Assembly (NCBI RefSeq): GCF_036188265.1
Contig: NZ_CP108093.1
Location: forward strand, 620,001-684,000
Reading direction: 5' to 3'
Origin: Streptomyces sp. NBC_00247
Lineage (GTDB): Bacteria > Actinomycetota > Actinomycetes > Streptomycetales > Streptomycetaceae
DNA: 64,000 nucleotides
A program made the position numbers and the translations under genes. This document shows positions 13,955 through 21,460 of this stretch, piece by piece (positions within the stretch are counted from its first letter, which is position 1; each line of letters starts with the position of its first letter). A model generated the notes under the pieces. It was not told the origin of the DNA. It searched no databases and worked only from the letters and a program-made list of their open reading frames with translations.

Positions 13955-14019
13955 CCTCCCCCCCCCGGTCGACACACGGGCCTCGCCCGCACCTCCAGGG
14001 CACCCACCCTCTCCACCGG

Positions 14020-14038
14020 GTTGGTTAGGCTAACCTAA
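14020..14038 (+). promoter_or_regulatory. Iron box upstream of the repeat surface protein
   Basis: GTTGGTTAGGCTAACCTAA matches 17 of 19 positions of the DtxR/IdeR consensus. It lies 85 bases before the start at 14123 and 66 bases from the esterase box, so the divergent pair has separate operators of different strength. Confidence 0.85.
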
Positions 14039-14122
14039 CAAATCGTGGCGACATCCTGCCGAACCGGCCCGTGGACGCCGCCTCTCTCCCATGCACTTTT
14101 TCTTGCCCGCCAGGAGCACGCC

Positions 14123-15979
14123 ATGAGCGCAGACAGACCTTTCCGTTCCTCCATATCGCCGCTGCGCGGTCCCCGCGGCCGGGTCGCGAAGGTGGCCGCG
14201 CTCACCGCCGGGGCGACGCTGGGCCTCGGTGTGCTGTCGATGCCACTCGCGGCGGCCAGTGACGATTCCTCGGCGACCGGGACCGTGGCATCGGCCGCTG
14301 ACGAGGCGTCGGCCCCCGCCGTCGTCCTGGGGGCGACCTCGGTGAAGCCGGGCGGAGACGTGTCGTTCACCGCGACGGGCTTCCCGGCCGACAGCAAGGT
14401 CAGCGTCAAGCTCGACGACGCCACACTGCTCGCCCAGTTCACCAGCGGCTCCGACGGCAGCGTCACCGGCACCGTCACCGTCCCCGCCGACACCACCCCC
14501 GGCACCGACCACTGGCTCCGCTTCCTCGCCACCGGAACCAGCGTCAAGAGCGCCGGACTCACCGTCACCGCGGCCACCACCACGCCCGAACCGGCCGTTC
14601 CCAAGTTCCAGCTCGCCACCACCAAGGTCGCCGCGGGCGGCACCGTGTCCTTCGCCCTGTCCGGTTTCGTCCAGGGCCAGAACATCACGGTCAAGCTCGA
14701 CGACCAGACGATCCTCAAGCAGTGGACCGCCGCCGTGAAGGCGGACGGCACGTTCTCCGGCACCGTGACCGTACCGGCCTCGACCGGCGCCGGCGCGCAC
14801 TGGCTGCGCGTCCTCGCCCCGGAGCCCTCCACCAGCCTGAAGGCCGACTTCACCGTCACCTCTTCGTCCTCCACCGGCGGTTCGAGCAGCGGCGGCACCA
14901 CGGGAGGCGGTTCCACCGGCGGCTCGACCGGCGGCAGCTCGACCGGCGGTTCCACCGGCGGCAGCTCGACCGGCGGCGGCTCCGACGGCGGTACGAGCAC
15001 GGGAGGCGGCAGCACGGGCGGCTCGTCCACCGGGGGCACCGGCTCGTCCTCCGCCACCTCTGCCACCATCACCGCGGGTTCGAGCGTCGCCGCGGGCGGC
15101 AAGGTGTCCTTCCGCCTGACGGGCTTCCCCGCCGGCCAGCAGATCACCGTGAAGTTCGACGACAGCGAGATCATCGGCCAGTGGTCGGGCGGCATCGCGG
15201 CGGACGGCTCGTTCTCGGGATCGGTCACCGTCCCCGCGACCGCGACCAAGGGCGCGCACTGGCTGCGCTTCCTCGCCCCGAACCCCTCCACCAGCCTGAA
15301 GGCCGACTTCACCGTCACCTCCGGTGCGGACGCCTCGGCCACGACCGGTGGCACGGGCGGCACCGGAACGACGGCGGGCACCGGCTCCACCGCCGCGGAC
15401 GGCTCGGCCGCGGTGATCCCCGCCGCCACGGGCGCGCCCGCCAGCGCCGCCAACGCGAGCGGAGCGAAGGCGGAGATCACCGCCAGCGAGGTCCAGCCCG
15501 GCGGGAAGCTCCACTTCAAGGTCACCAAGTTCCCTGCCTCGCAGGTGGTCACCATCAAGCTCGACGACGACGGCATCCTCGGGCAGTGGGACATCGACGC
15601 CGAAGGGTCCTTCGAGGGAGACGTGGAGATCCCGGCCGAGGTGACGCCCGGTGCGCACTGGCTGCGCTTCCTCGCCCCGAACCCCTCCACGACGCTCAAG
15701 GTCGACTTCACCGTGGTCGCCGCCGACGCCGCGGCGGCCCCCTCGTCCACGTCCTCGGACGCGGCGGCGACCACCACCGACGGGGCCGTCAACGCCGCCT
15801 CGGTCCAGAGCGTCGGTACCGACGTCTCGTACGCGACGATCGCTTGGGCGGCCGGAGCGGCGGCCGTCGGAGGTGCCGTCGGAGCGGCCGGAGCCACGAC
15901 GTTCCTCCTGCGCCGCCGCAAGCCGCAGCAGGCTGAGCAGCCGCAGGCACCGACACCGGTACAGGGCGGCTCCGCCTGA
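14123..15979 (+). CDS. Iron-regulated cell-surface protein with four Ig-like repeats
   Basis: 618 residues; the start at 14123 follows an AGGAG site. Seen directly: an N-terminal signal peptide (about 1-44, ending MPLAAASDD); four related modules of about 85-90 residues at roughly 65-150, 158-247, 316-405 and 452-540, each with VKLDD or VKFDD, a GTVTVPA-like strand and AHWLRFLAPNPS; a Gly/Ser/Thr-rich linker between modules 2 and 3; and a C-terminal membrane helix (about 573-598) followed by RRRKPQQ. There is no LPXTG motif, so it is membrane-anchored. I do not recognise a named family. The iron box and flanking siderophore genes suggest a role in iron, haem or siderophore capture across the cell wall, or adhesion under iron limitation; this is inference. 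Confidence 0.85.
   Translation: MSADRPFRSSISPLRGPRGRVAKVAALTAGATLGLGVLSMPLAAASDDSSATGTVASAADEASAPAVVLGATSVKPGGDVSFTATGFPADSKVSVKLDDATLLAQFTSGSDGSVTGTVTVPADTTPGTDHWLRFLATGTSVKSAGLTVTAATTTPEPAVPKFQLATTKVAAGGTVSFALSGFVQGQNITVKLDDQTILKQWTAAVKADGTFSGTVTVPASTGAGAHWLRVLAPEPSTSLKADFTVTSSSSTGGSSSGGTTGGGSTGGSTGGSSTGGSTGGSSTGGGSDGGTSTGGGSTGGSSTGGTGSSSATSATITAGSSVAAGGKVSFRLTGFPAGQQITVKFDDSEIIGQWSGGIAADGSFSGSVTVPATATKGAHWLRFLAPNPSTSLKADFTVTSGADASATTGGTGGTGTTAGTGSTAADGSAAVIPAATGAPASAANASGAKAEITASEVQPGGKLHFKVTKFPASQVVTIKLDDDGILGQWDIDAEGSFEGDVEIPAEVTPGAHWLRFLAPNPSTTLKVDFTVVAADAAAAPSSTSSDAAATTTDGAVNAASVQSVGTDVSYATIAWAAGAAAVGGAVGAAGATTFLLRRRKPQQAEQPQAPTPVQGGSA
14873..15047 (+). repeat. Coding minisatellite (GGSTGGSS linker)
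   Basis: Imperfect tandem repeats of a GGCGGCTCGACC/GGCGGCAGCTCGACC type encode the Gly/Ser/Thr-rich spacer between modules 2 and 3 of the surface protein. Its length is likely to vary between strains. Confidence 0.75.
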
Positions 15980-16049
15980 CGCATCGTCACCACGAACTCA
16001 CCCCCGTGGGGCGGTCCCGCCACCCGATGTGAGCGACTCCCCATCCAAC

Positions 16050-16087
16050 GCGGGGCGTTGTGCGCCTTCTCGCGCACGGCGCCCCGC
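16050..16087 (+). terminator. Hairpin terminator after surface protein
   Basis: GCGGGGCG-tt-GTGCGC (16050-16065) pairs with GCGCAC-gg-CGCCCCGC (16072-16087) around a 6-base loop, 70 bases after the stop of the surface-protein gene. Confidence 0.7.
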
Positions 16088-16159
16088 GACGCACGTGACG
16101 CCCCGAAGTTTCACCCATCCCGCGCACTGTGACCCAAGCCACTCCACAACTCGCGAAAC

Positions 16160-16183
16160 TTAGGTAAGGCTAAGCTAACCTAG
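16160..16183 (+). promoter_or_regulatory. Two overlapping iron boxes before the YncE-like gene
   Basis: The 19-mer at 16160-16178 (TTAGGTAAGGCTAAGCTAA) matches the consensus at 17 of 19. A second frame at 16165-16183 matches at 15 of 19, shifted by 5 bases. Such overlap allows two repressor dimers on opposite faces, as known for DtxR/IdeR. Confidence 0.85.
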
Positions 16184-16234
16184 TGATCAACGCCTCGTCA
16201 CAAGAGGCGCACCAGTCAAGGAGATTGACGCAGC

Positions 16235-17287
16235 ATGACGTCTGTAACCCGCCGCTCCATCAGCACCGCCATCGTCCTCGCCGTGGGCGGTTCGCTGGCC
16301 CTGGCCGGCACGGCGACCGCCAGCGCCACGGGACACAAGGGCGGATCCGCCTCCACCATCACGTCCGCCTCGCTGGCGACGGGCCTCTACCAGTCCTCGT
16401 ACTCCGAGCGGAACCACGTGCTGTGGGCGACCACCGCCGTGGGCCGCCCGCCGGTCACCAACTCCAGCCTGCTGAAGGTGGACCCGCGCACCCTGAAGGT
16501 CGAGAAGACCATCGTGCCGCCGGTCACCGACGCGGCGACCGGCGCGGTCGAGGCGGTCTACGGTGTCGCGGTGGACGACGAGCACAACACCGTCTGGACG
16601 ACCAACACCCGCAACAACACCGTCTCGGTCTACAGCCAGAAGACCGGCGCGCACCTCGCCACGCTGACCGACGTCGCGCACGGCCGTGACATCGTCGTGG
16701 ACGAGAAGCACGACACGGTCTGGGCGAGCAGCTTCGCCGGCGCGAGCCTGGTCGCCTTCGACTCCAAGACCCTCAAGGAGAAGGGCCGGGTCACCATCGA
16801 GGGCTCCAGCCCGACCGGCCTCACGCTGAACGAGAAGACCGGCACGGTCTACACCGCCGACCTGAACAACGACCGGGTCATCGAGGTCGCCCCGCACAAG
16901 GCGCCGCGCTTCATCCCCGCCGGTGACGGCGCGATCTCGGTCGCCCTGTCCGCCAACGGCAAGACCGCGTACACCGCGAACCAGACCGCCGGCACCCTCT
17001 CGGTCATCGACCTGAAGAAGGGCGCCGTCACGTCGACCGTCGCCACCGGCAACGGTCCGCTGGCCGTCGCCACCGACAAGAAGTCGGGCCGCGTGGTGGT
17101 CGTCAACCGTACGGACGCCAACGTGACCGTCGTCGATCCGAAGAAGGGCGCCGTCGTCGAGACCCTCGCCACGGGCGCCAACCCGAACCACGTCACGATC
17201 GCGGACGGTGTCGCGTACGTCGTGGACAAGTCCGGCTCGGGCACGGACGGCAAGGACCTGATCCACCGCATCGTCCTGGGTCACTGA
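16235..17287 (+). CDS. Secreted YncE-like beta-propeller protein
   Basis: 350 residues; the start is set by AAGGAG 12 bases upstream. A Tat/Sec-like signal peptide (about 1-30, ending ATASATG) precedes a YVTN/YncE-type propeller of repeated blades such as VYGVAVDDEHNTVWTTNTRNNTVSVYSQKTG and DTVWASSFAGASLVAFDSKT. The gene stands alone behind overlapping iron boxes. E. coli yncE is Fur-regulated, so iron control of this family recurs in distant phyla. The biochemical role is unknown; a periplasmic or extracellular iron-related binding function is inferred. Confidence 0.9.
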   Translation: MTSVTRRSISTAIVLAVGGSLALAGTATASATGHKGGSASTITSASLATGLYQSSYSERNHVLWATTAVGRPPVTNSSLLKVDPRTLKVEKTIVPPVTDAATGAVEAVYGVAVDDEHNTVWTTNTRNNTVSVYSQKTGAHLATLTDVAHGRDIVVDEKHDTVWASSFAGASLVAFDSKTLKEKGRVTIEGSSPTGLTLNEKTGTVYTADLNNDRVIEVAPHKAPRFIPAGDGAISVALSANGKTAYTANQTAGTLSVIDLKKGAVTSTVATGNGPLAVATDKKSGRVVVVNRTDANVTVVDPKKGAVVETLATGANPNHVTIADGVAYVVDKSGSGTDGKDLIHRIVLGH

Positions 17288-17293
17288 CACCCG

Positions 17294-17326
17294 GGTCCCG
17301 CACCGGCCGCACGCCCGGCCGGGACC
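17294..17326 (+). terminator. Hairpin terminator after YncE-like gene
   Basis: GGTCCC (17294-17299) pairs with GGGACC (17321-17326), and inner CCGG elements extend the stem with a small bulge. It begins 7 bases after the stop. Confidence 0.6.
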
Positions 17327-17398
17327 GCACGCCCGACGGCCCGCCTCCTCCCGCTCCCACGGAGGGCGCGGGTCGTCGGCCGTCGCCGGCCATCCTGT

Positions 17399-17480
17399 CC
17401 TCGGACCGTCGAACCATCAGGCGGCCTCGGACGGCCGGCCCTCAGCCGTCAGGCCTCGGACCACCAGGCCTCGGACCGTC
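17399..17480. repeat. Four degenerate copies of CCTCGGACSRYC
   Basis: Copies at 17399-17410, 17425-17436, 17454-17465 and 17469-17480, unevenly spaced. The last runs into the helicase stop codon. It may be a decayed minisatellite or part of a terminator between convergent genes. Confidence 0.5.
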
Positions 17481-19617
17481 AGACCGCGCCCGCTTCGACC
17501 AGGAACGGGCTCGGCGCACCGGTCCAGGACACGTGGAGGCCGTCGCGGGCCCTGGTGCAGGCCACGAAGAGCAGGCAGCGTTCCGCCGTCAGATCCGCCT
17601 CGTGCTGGAGGGCGTCCGCATCGGCCGGTGTCACGGCGCCCGGGTAGGGCAGAGCCCCCTCGTGCACGCCGATGACGGCCACGCACCGGAACTCCAGCCC
17701 CTTGAAGGAGTGCATGGTTCCGACGCGGACGGCGGGCGTGTCATCGGAGCCCGCCGACCGCAGCCGCACGGCGGGGATGCCCGCGGCCGTCAGGCGGTCG
17801 ATCGCCTTGGCGCAGGTCTTGTTGAATCGAGCGCTGACGCCGATGTCGGCGGGGCTCACCCCGGCCTCGGTCCAGGCGGCGATCCGCGCCACGAGTGCGT
17901 CCAGTTCGTCGTCCTCCGAAGCGGCCCCGTGGAGGGCGGGGCCGCTGCCGTGGAGGGCGGAGCGGTACCCCAGGAGCGTCTCGTTGCGGTCGTCGTCCTC
18001 CAGTTGCGCGAAGGGGCGGCCGACCAGCAGCGCGGTGGACCAGCTGAGGATCTCGTGGGTGCTGCGGTAGTTCTTCCGCATCTTCGTCGAGCGGCCGGCG
18101 ACCTTGATGCCGAGCGCCTTCAGCGACACCTTCGAGTCGTAGATCCGCTGATGGGGGTCGCCGGCGATGAACAGGTCGTCGGGGCGCCTCGGGGCGGCGG
18201 CGCGCAGCAGCCGCCACTGTGCCGGGTGCAGGTCCTGCGCCTCGTCCACGACGATGTGCCGGTACGGGGGGACTCGCGTCTCCAGGATGCCGGCCGCTTC
18301 CCCGCACGTGCCCAGGTAGGTGCGGAGTCCGTCGGCGGCGAGCCCCTCGGAGAACGCCTGGACGGTGCGCCAGACGATCGCGCGCTGGGCGACGGGGAGC
18401 CTGCTCCCCCGGCCCGGCCGCTCGGCGGCTTCGTACTCCTCCTGGGTGCACAGGTTCTGCGCGAGGACGACGTGCTTGTACTCCTGCGCGAGGAATGGGA
18501 CGGTGCCGGTGAAGCCCGTCTCGCTCGCGGCCCTCTCCCAGCGTTCCTGTTCCTCGCCGCCCATCAGGGGCCGGCGTGAGGTGGCGACGATCCGGCTGGC
18601 CAGCGCGTCCACGGTGGTGACGTCCACCCGGTCACGCTGGTGCGCGTCCTCCACCAGGGTGGCGAGCCCGCTGCGCAGCGCGTCGACGAGGGCGTTGGTG
18701 TACGTGGTGAGCAGGATGCGCTCGCCGTCGCGCAGGAACCCCAGGAGGTGGCGTACGCGGTGGAGCGCGACGACGGTCTTGCCGGTGCCCGGTCCTCCGG
18801 TCACCTGCGCCGGTCCCGAGAAGCTGGCCCGGTAGGCGACCTTGTGCTGGGAGGGGTGGAGGAAGACCCGCCAGGCGGTGAACGGCTTGTCGAGGATGTC
18901 GCGGAGTTCCTCGGACGCGGTGACCAGGGCGATCCGGGTGGTGGTGCGACGGATGGCGGTCGCGAAGTCCGCGGTGTCCACGGGCGCGGTGTCCGACGGT
19001 GCGGTGGAGAAGCTGAGGGACACCACGTCGCGCCACACCTCTTCGACGGTGAAGCCCGCGGCGAGGTATTCGAGGACTTCGCGCTGGTCCTGGGGGAAGT
19101 ACGGTGCGAAGACCTCCAGTTGTTCGAGGGTGGTGAGGGCACGGGCCTGGCGCAGGGTGGCCTCGTCGATGCCGAGCGCCGTCAGGTCCCCGTCGGACAC
19201 CTTGGCGAACAGCCGCTGGTCGGGGGCGGGCGCGATGCGCTCGTAGGCGGGGGTCAGCTCGTCGAGCATCGCGATGTCGCGGATCTCGACCGCCCGGGTC
19301 ACGGTGTTGATGCTGGCCTTCTGCTGGACGGCCCAGTCGATGGCCTTGTCGTGCGGCATCACGCGCAGCAGCACGTAGGTGTCGCCCTTGTCGGGCGCGA
19401 GGACGACGCCCCGGGTCCCCTGGTCGATCCGGATGGTCCGGATGTGCGGGTCGCGGGCGCGCTTCAGGCTCTCCAGCTTCAGCCCCGGGTCCCTGAACAA
19501 CTGTTCCAGGGTGAGGCGCTCGAACTTCTCCCAGGCGTCGAACACCCCCTGTTTGACACCGCTCTGTAGTTTGCCGAGCTGGGCGCAGAAACCGACGTCG
19601 AACGCGAGGTGGGGCAT
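17479..19617 (-). CDS. UvrD/Rep-type helicase with RelE-like N-terminal domain
   Basis: 712-residue superfamily 1A helicase-like protein. Helicase motifs: Walker A GGPGTGKT (about 272-279), motif II DEAQD (about 457), FIAGDPHQRIYD, KNYRST, and the C-terminal GTMHSFKGLEF and VACTRARDGLHV. The first 115 residues are separate. They include LESLKRARDPHIRTIRIDQG, GVVLAP and YVLLRVMPHDKAIDWA, a layout like RelE/ParE toxins (Lys/Arg-rich core strands, then a His-Asp end). I infer a RelE-like fold; catalytic activity is unproven and no antitoxin is adjacent. The start ATG at 19617 has GGAGAG upstream. The gene follows the kinase by 43 bases on the same strand and is probably cotranscribed with it. 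Confidence 0.85.
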   Translation of the reverse strand: MPHLAFDVGFCAQLGKLQSGVKQGVFDAWEKFERLTLEQLFRDPGLKLESLKRARDPHIRTIRIDQGTRGVVLAPDKGDTYVLLRVMPHDKAIDWAVQQKASINTVTRAVEIRDIAMLDELTPAYERIAPAPDQRLFAKVSDGDLTALGIDEATLRQARALTTLEQLEVFAPYFPQDQREVLEYLAAGFTVEEVWRDVVSLSFSTAPSDTAPVDTADFATAIRRTTTRIALVTASEELRDILDKPFTAWRVFLHPSQHKVAYRASFSGPAQVTGGPGTGKTVVALHRVRHLLGFLRDGERILLTTYTNALVDALRSGLATLVEDAHQRDRVDVTTVDALASRIVATSRRPLMGGEEQERWERAASETGFTGTVPFLAQEYKHVVLAQNLCTQEEYEAAERPGRGSRLPVAQRAIVWRTVQAFSEGLAADGLRTYLGTCGEAAGILETRVPPYRHIVVDEAQDLHPAQWRLLRAAAPRRPDDLFIAGDPHQRIYDSKVSLKALGIKVAGRSTKMRKNYRSTHEILSWSTALLVGRPFAQLEDDDRNETLLGYRSALHGSGPALHGAASEDDELDALVARIAAWTEAGVSPADIGVSARFNKTCAKAIDRLTAAGIPAVRLRSAGSDDTPAVRVGTMHSFKGLEFRCVAVIGVHEGALPYPGAVTPADADALQHEADLTAERCLLFVACTRARDGLHVSWTGAPSPFLVEAGAV

Positions 19618-19660
19618 GGGACGTACTCTCCGAGGGGGTGGGATGAGCTGGGTGGCGGGG

Positions 19661-21250
19661 TCAGTCGGCCGGGCCGTCGAGATCGAGGCCGATCAGCGCC
19701 AGTGCCTCACCGACCTCCTGGGTCATCTCGTCCGTGGGCCCGAAGACCAGACGGAGGTCGTCGTACAGGGGCCGCAGAATCCGGTACGCGTCCGACGCCT
19801 GCCCCTGAGCGAGCAGCAGCATCCCGATGTCGCGGCGGAGTTCGACCGCTTCCTCGCTGAGATCGCCGTCGACGGCCCGTACGACGTCGAGCAAGCCGCG
19901 CAGCGCGAAGAGCGCGTCGGTGACCTGGCCGAGTTCGGCCCGGCACCGCGCCGCCTGGGCGCGGCAGGCGCGCGCGTGTTCACCGGTGGGGCCGTCGGTG
20001 CGCGCGTAGGCGTCCGCCAGAACGTCGAACTCGGGCAGCGCCGTCCGGTAATCCCCGCCGAGCACCTGGATCGCGGCGCGGCGGGTCCGCAGTTCCAGCA
20101 CCTTGCGGCTCTCCGCGCCGAGCGCGTGGGCGGCGGGTCCGACGATCTCGCCGAGCACCTCGGCGGCCTGGACGAACCGTTCCTCGTCGAGCAGGGCGTC
20201 GGAGTGCTCGTACGCCTCGTCGATCGCCGCGCGCAGCTGCGCGGGTACCGGGACGGGCGCGACCACCCCGTCGGTCGGTTCGGCGGCCTCGGGCGCGGGC
20301 CGGGCCGCGCCGGCGCGGGCGCGCGGGGCGTACGGATCGCGGAAGATGCCCGTCGGGTCCGGCGCCCCCGCCGGTCCGGCCCCACCGGGCCCGGGAGTCC
20401 GGCCGGGCGGCGGCAGGAACGGCCGCAGCCGCTCGTACACCTCCTGCACGTCGGCGGGCCGCGCCTCGGGCGCCTTGAGCAGCAGGTGCAGAACGAGGTC
20501 CTCCAGCTCCTTCGGTACCTCGGGGCGCAGGGACCGCAGTGGTGTGGGTGCGGCGTTCATGTGCTGGTGCATCACCATGTACTCGCTGTCCGCCGAGAAC
20601 AGCAGCCGCCCGCAGAGCAGTTCGTGCAGCATGCAGCCGAGCGCGTACAGGTCGGTCTGCGGGGACGTCCGTCCGCCGCGCACCTGCTCGGGCGCCATGT
20701 ACTGGTAGGTGCCGATGGGTGTTCCGGTCGCGGTCAGCTTGGTGACGTCGGTCCGCAGGATCGCGGCGATCCCGAAGTCGAGGACCTTCACCGTCCCGTC
20801 GCGGGCGACCAGGACGTTGCTGGGCTTCAGGTCGCGGTGGATGACCGGCACTTCGTGCGCGTGCGACAGCACGGTGGCGACCTGAGCTGCCACCGCCACC
20901 GCCCAGCTCACCGGAAGCGGGCGAGCGGGGTGGACGTACGCGGACAGCGGTGTCCCGTCGACCAGCTCCATGACCAGGTACAACCGCTCGTAGGTGTCGT
21001 CGAGCACCGCGTCGTACACCTGGGGCACGCCGGGGTGCTGGATGCGCGCGGTGATGCGGGCCTCACGGCGGAAGCGCTTGGCGAACTCCTCGGCCCGCTG
21101 GACCGATCCGCCGACCGCCTGTTGCCGGATCAGTTTCACGGCGACGGGCCGGTCGAGCACGGCGTCGTAGCCGCGCCACACCTCTCCCATGCCACCGCCC
21201 GCGAGCGGCTCCAGGAGCTCGTACCGGCCCGCGATCGGCTGCTCTGGCAC
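19661..21250 (-). CDS. Ser/Thr protein kinase with C-terminal helical-repeat domain
   Basis: 529 residues from a GTG at 21250. Residues about 9-265 are a complete Hanks-type kinase: glycine loop LAGGGMGEVW, VAVKLI, catalytic HRDLKPSN (about 134), DFG and APEQ. A Pro/Gly/Ala linker (about 270-335) follows, then about 190 residues of helical TPR-like repeats (ALLDEERFVQAAEVLGEIVGPA, YRTALPEFDVLADAYARTDGPTG, ALFALRGLLDVVRAVDGDLS). There is no transmembrane helix, unlike PknB, so it is soluble. It lies between the type I restriction genes and the UvrD-like gene, and soluble kinases recur in phage-defence loci (for example PglW, Stk2). A defence role is inference. Confidence 0.88.
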   Translation of the reverse strand: MPEQPIAGRYELLEPLAGGGMGEVWRGYDAVLDRPVAVKLIRQQAVGGSVQRAEEFAKRFRREARITARIQHPGVPQVYDAVLDDTYERLYLVMELVDGTPLSAYVHPARPLPVSWAVAVAAQVATVLSHAHEVPVIHRDLKPSNVLVARDGTVKVLDFGIAAILRTDVTKLTATGTPIGTYQYMAPEQVRGGRTSPQTDLYALGCMLHELLCGRLLFSADSEYMVMHQHMNAAPTPLRSLRPEVPKELEDLVLHLLLKAPEARPADVQEVYERLRPFLPPPGRTPGPGGAGPAGAPDPTGIFRDPYAPRARAGAARPAPEAAEPTDGVVAPVPVPAQLRAAIDEAYEHSDALLDEERFVQAAEVLGEIVGPAAHALGAESRKVLELRTRRAAIQVLGGDYRTALPEFDVLADAYARTDGPTGEHARACRAQAARCRAELGQVTDALFALRGLLDVVRAVDGDLSEEAVELRRDIGMLLLAQGQASDAYRILRPLYDDLRLVFGPTDEMTQEVGEALALIGLDLDGPAD

Positions 21251-21460
21251 GTCGGGCCCCCGTCTGTGCGTGTACGGGCCGGTGCGTGGACGACGGGACC
21301 GGCCTTCGGCTTGCTGCGGACAGTCTCGCTGGTGGGACGATCTTCAGTCCAGTGCCGGCGGCCCGAAACCGCACGGGCCGCCTCTTTCCGGTCACGGCGG
21401 TGCCAGAGCCCGCCGCACGCCGCACGAGCGTGGCGGCGGGCCTCTCCGAGACGTACGGGT

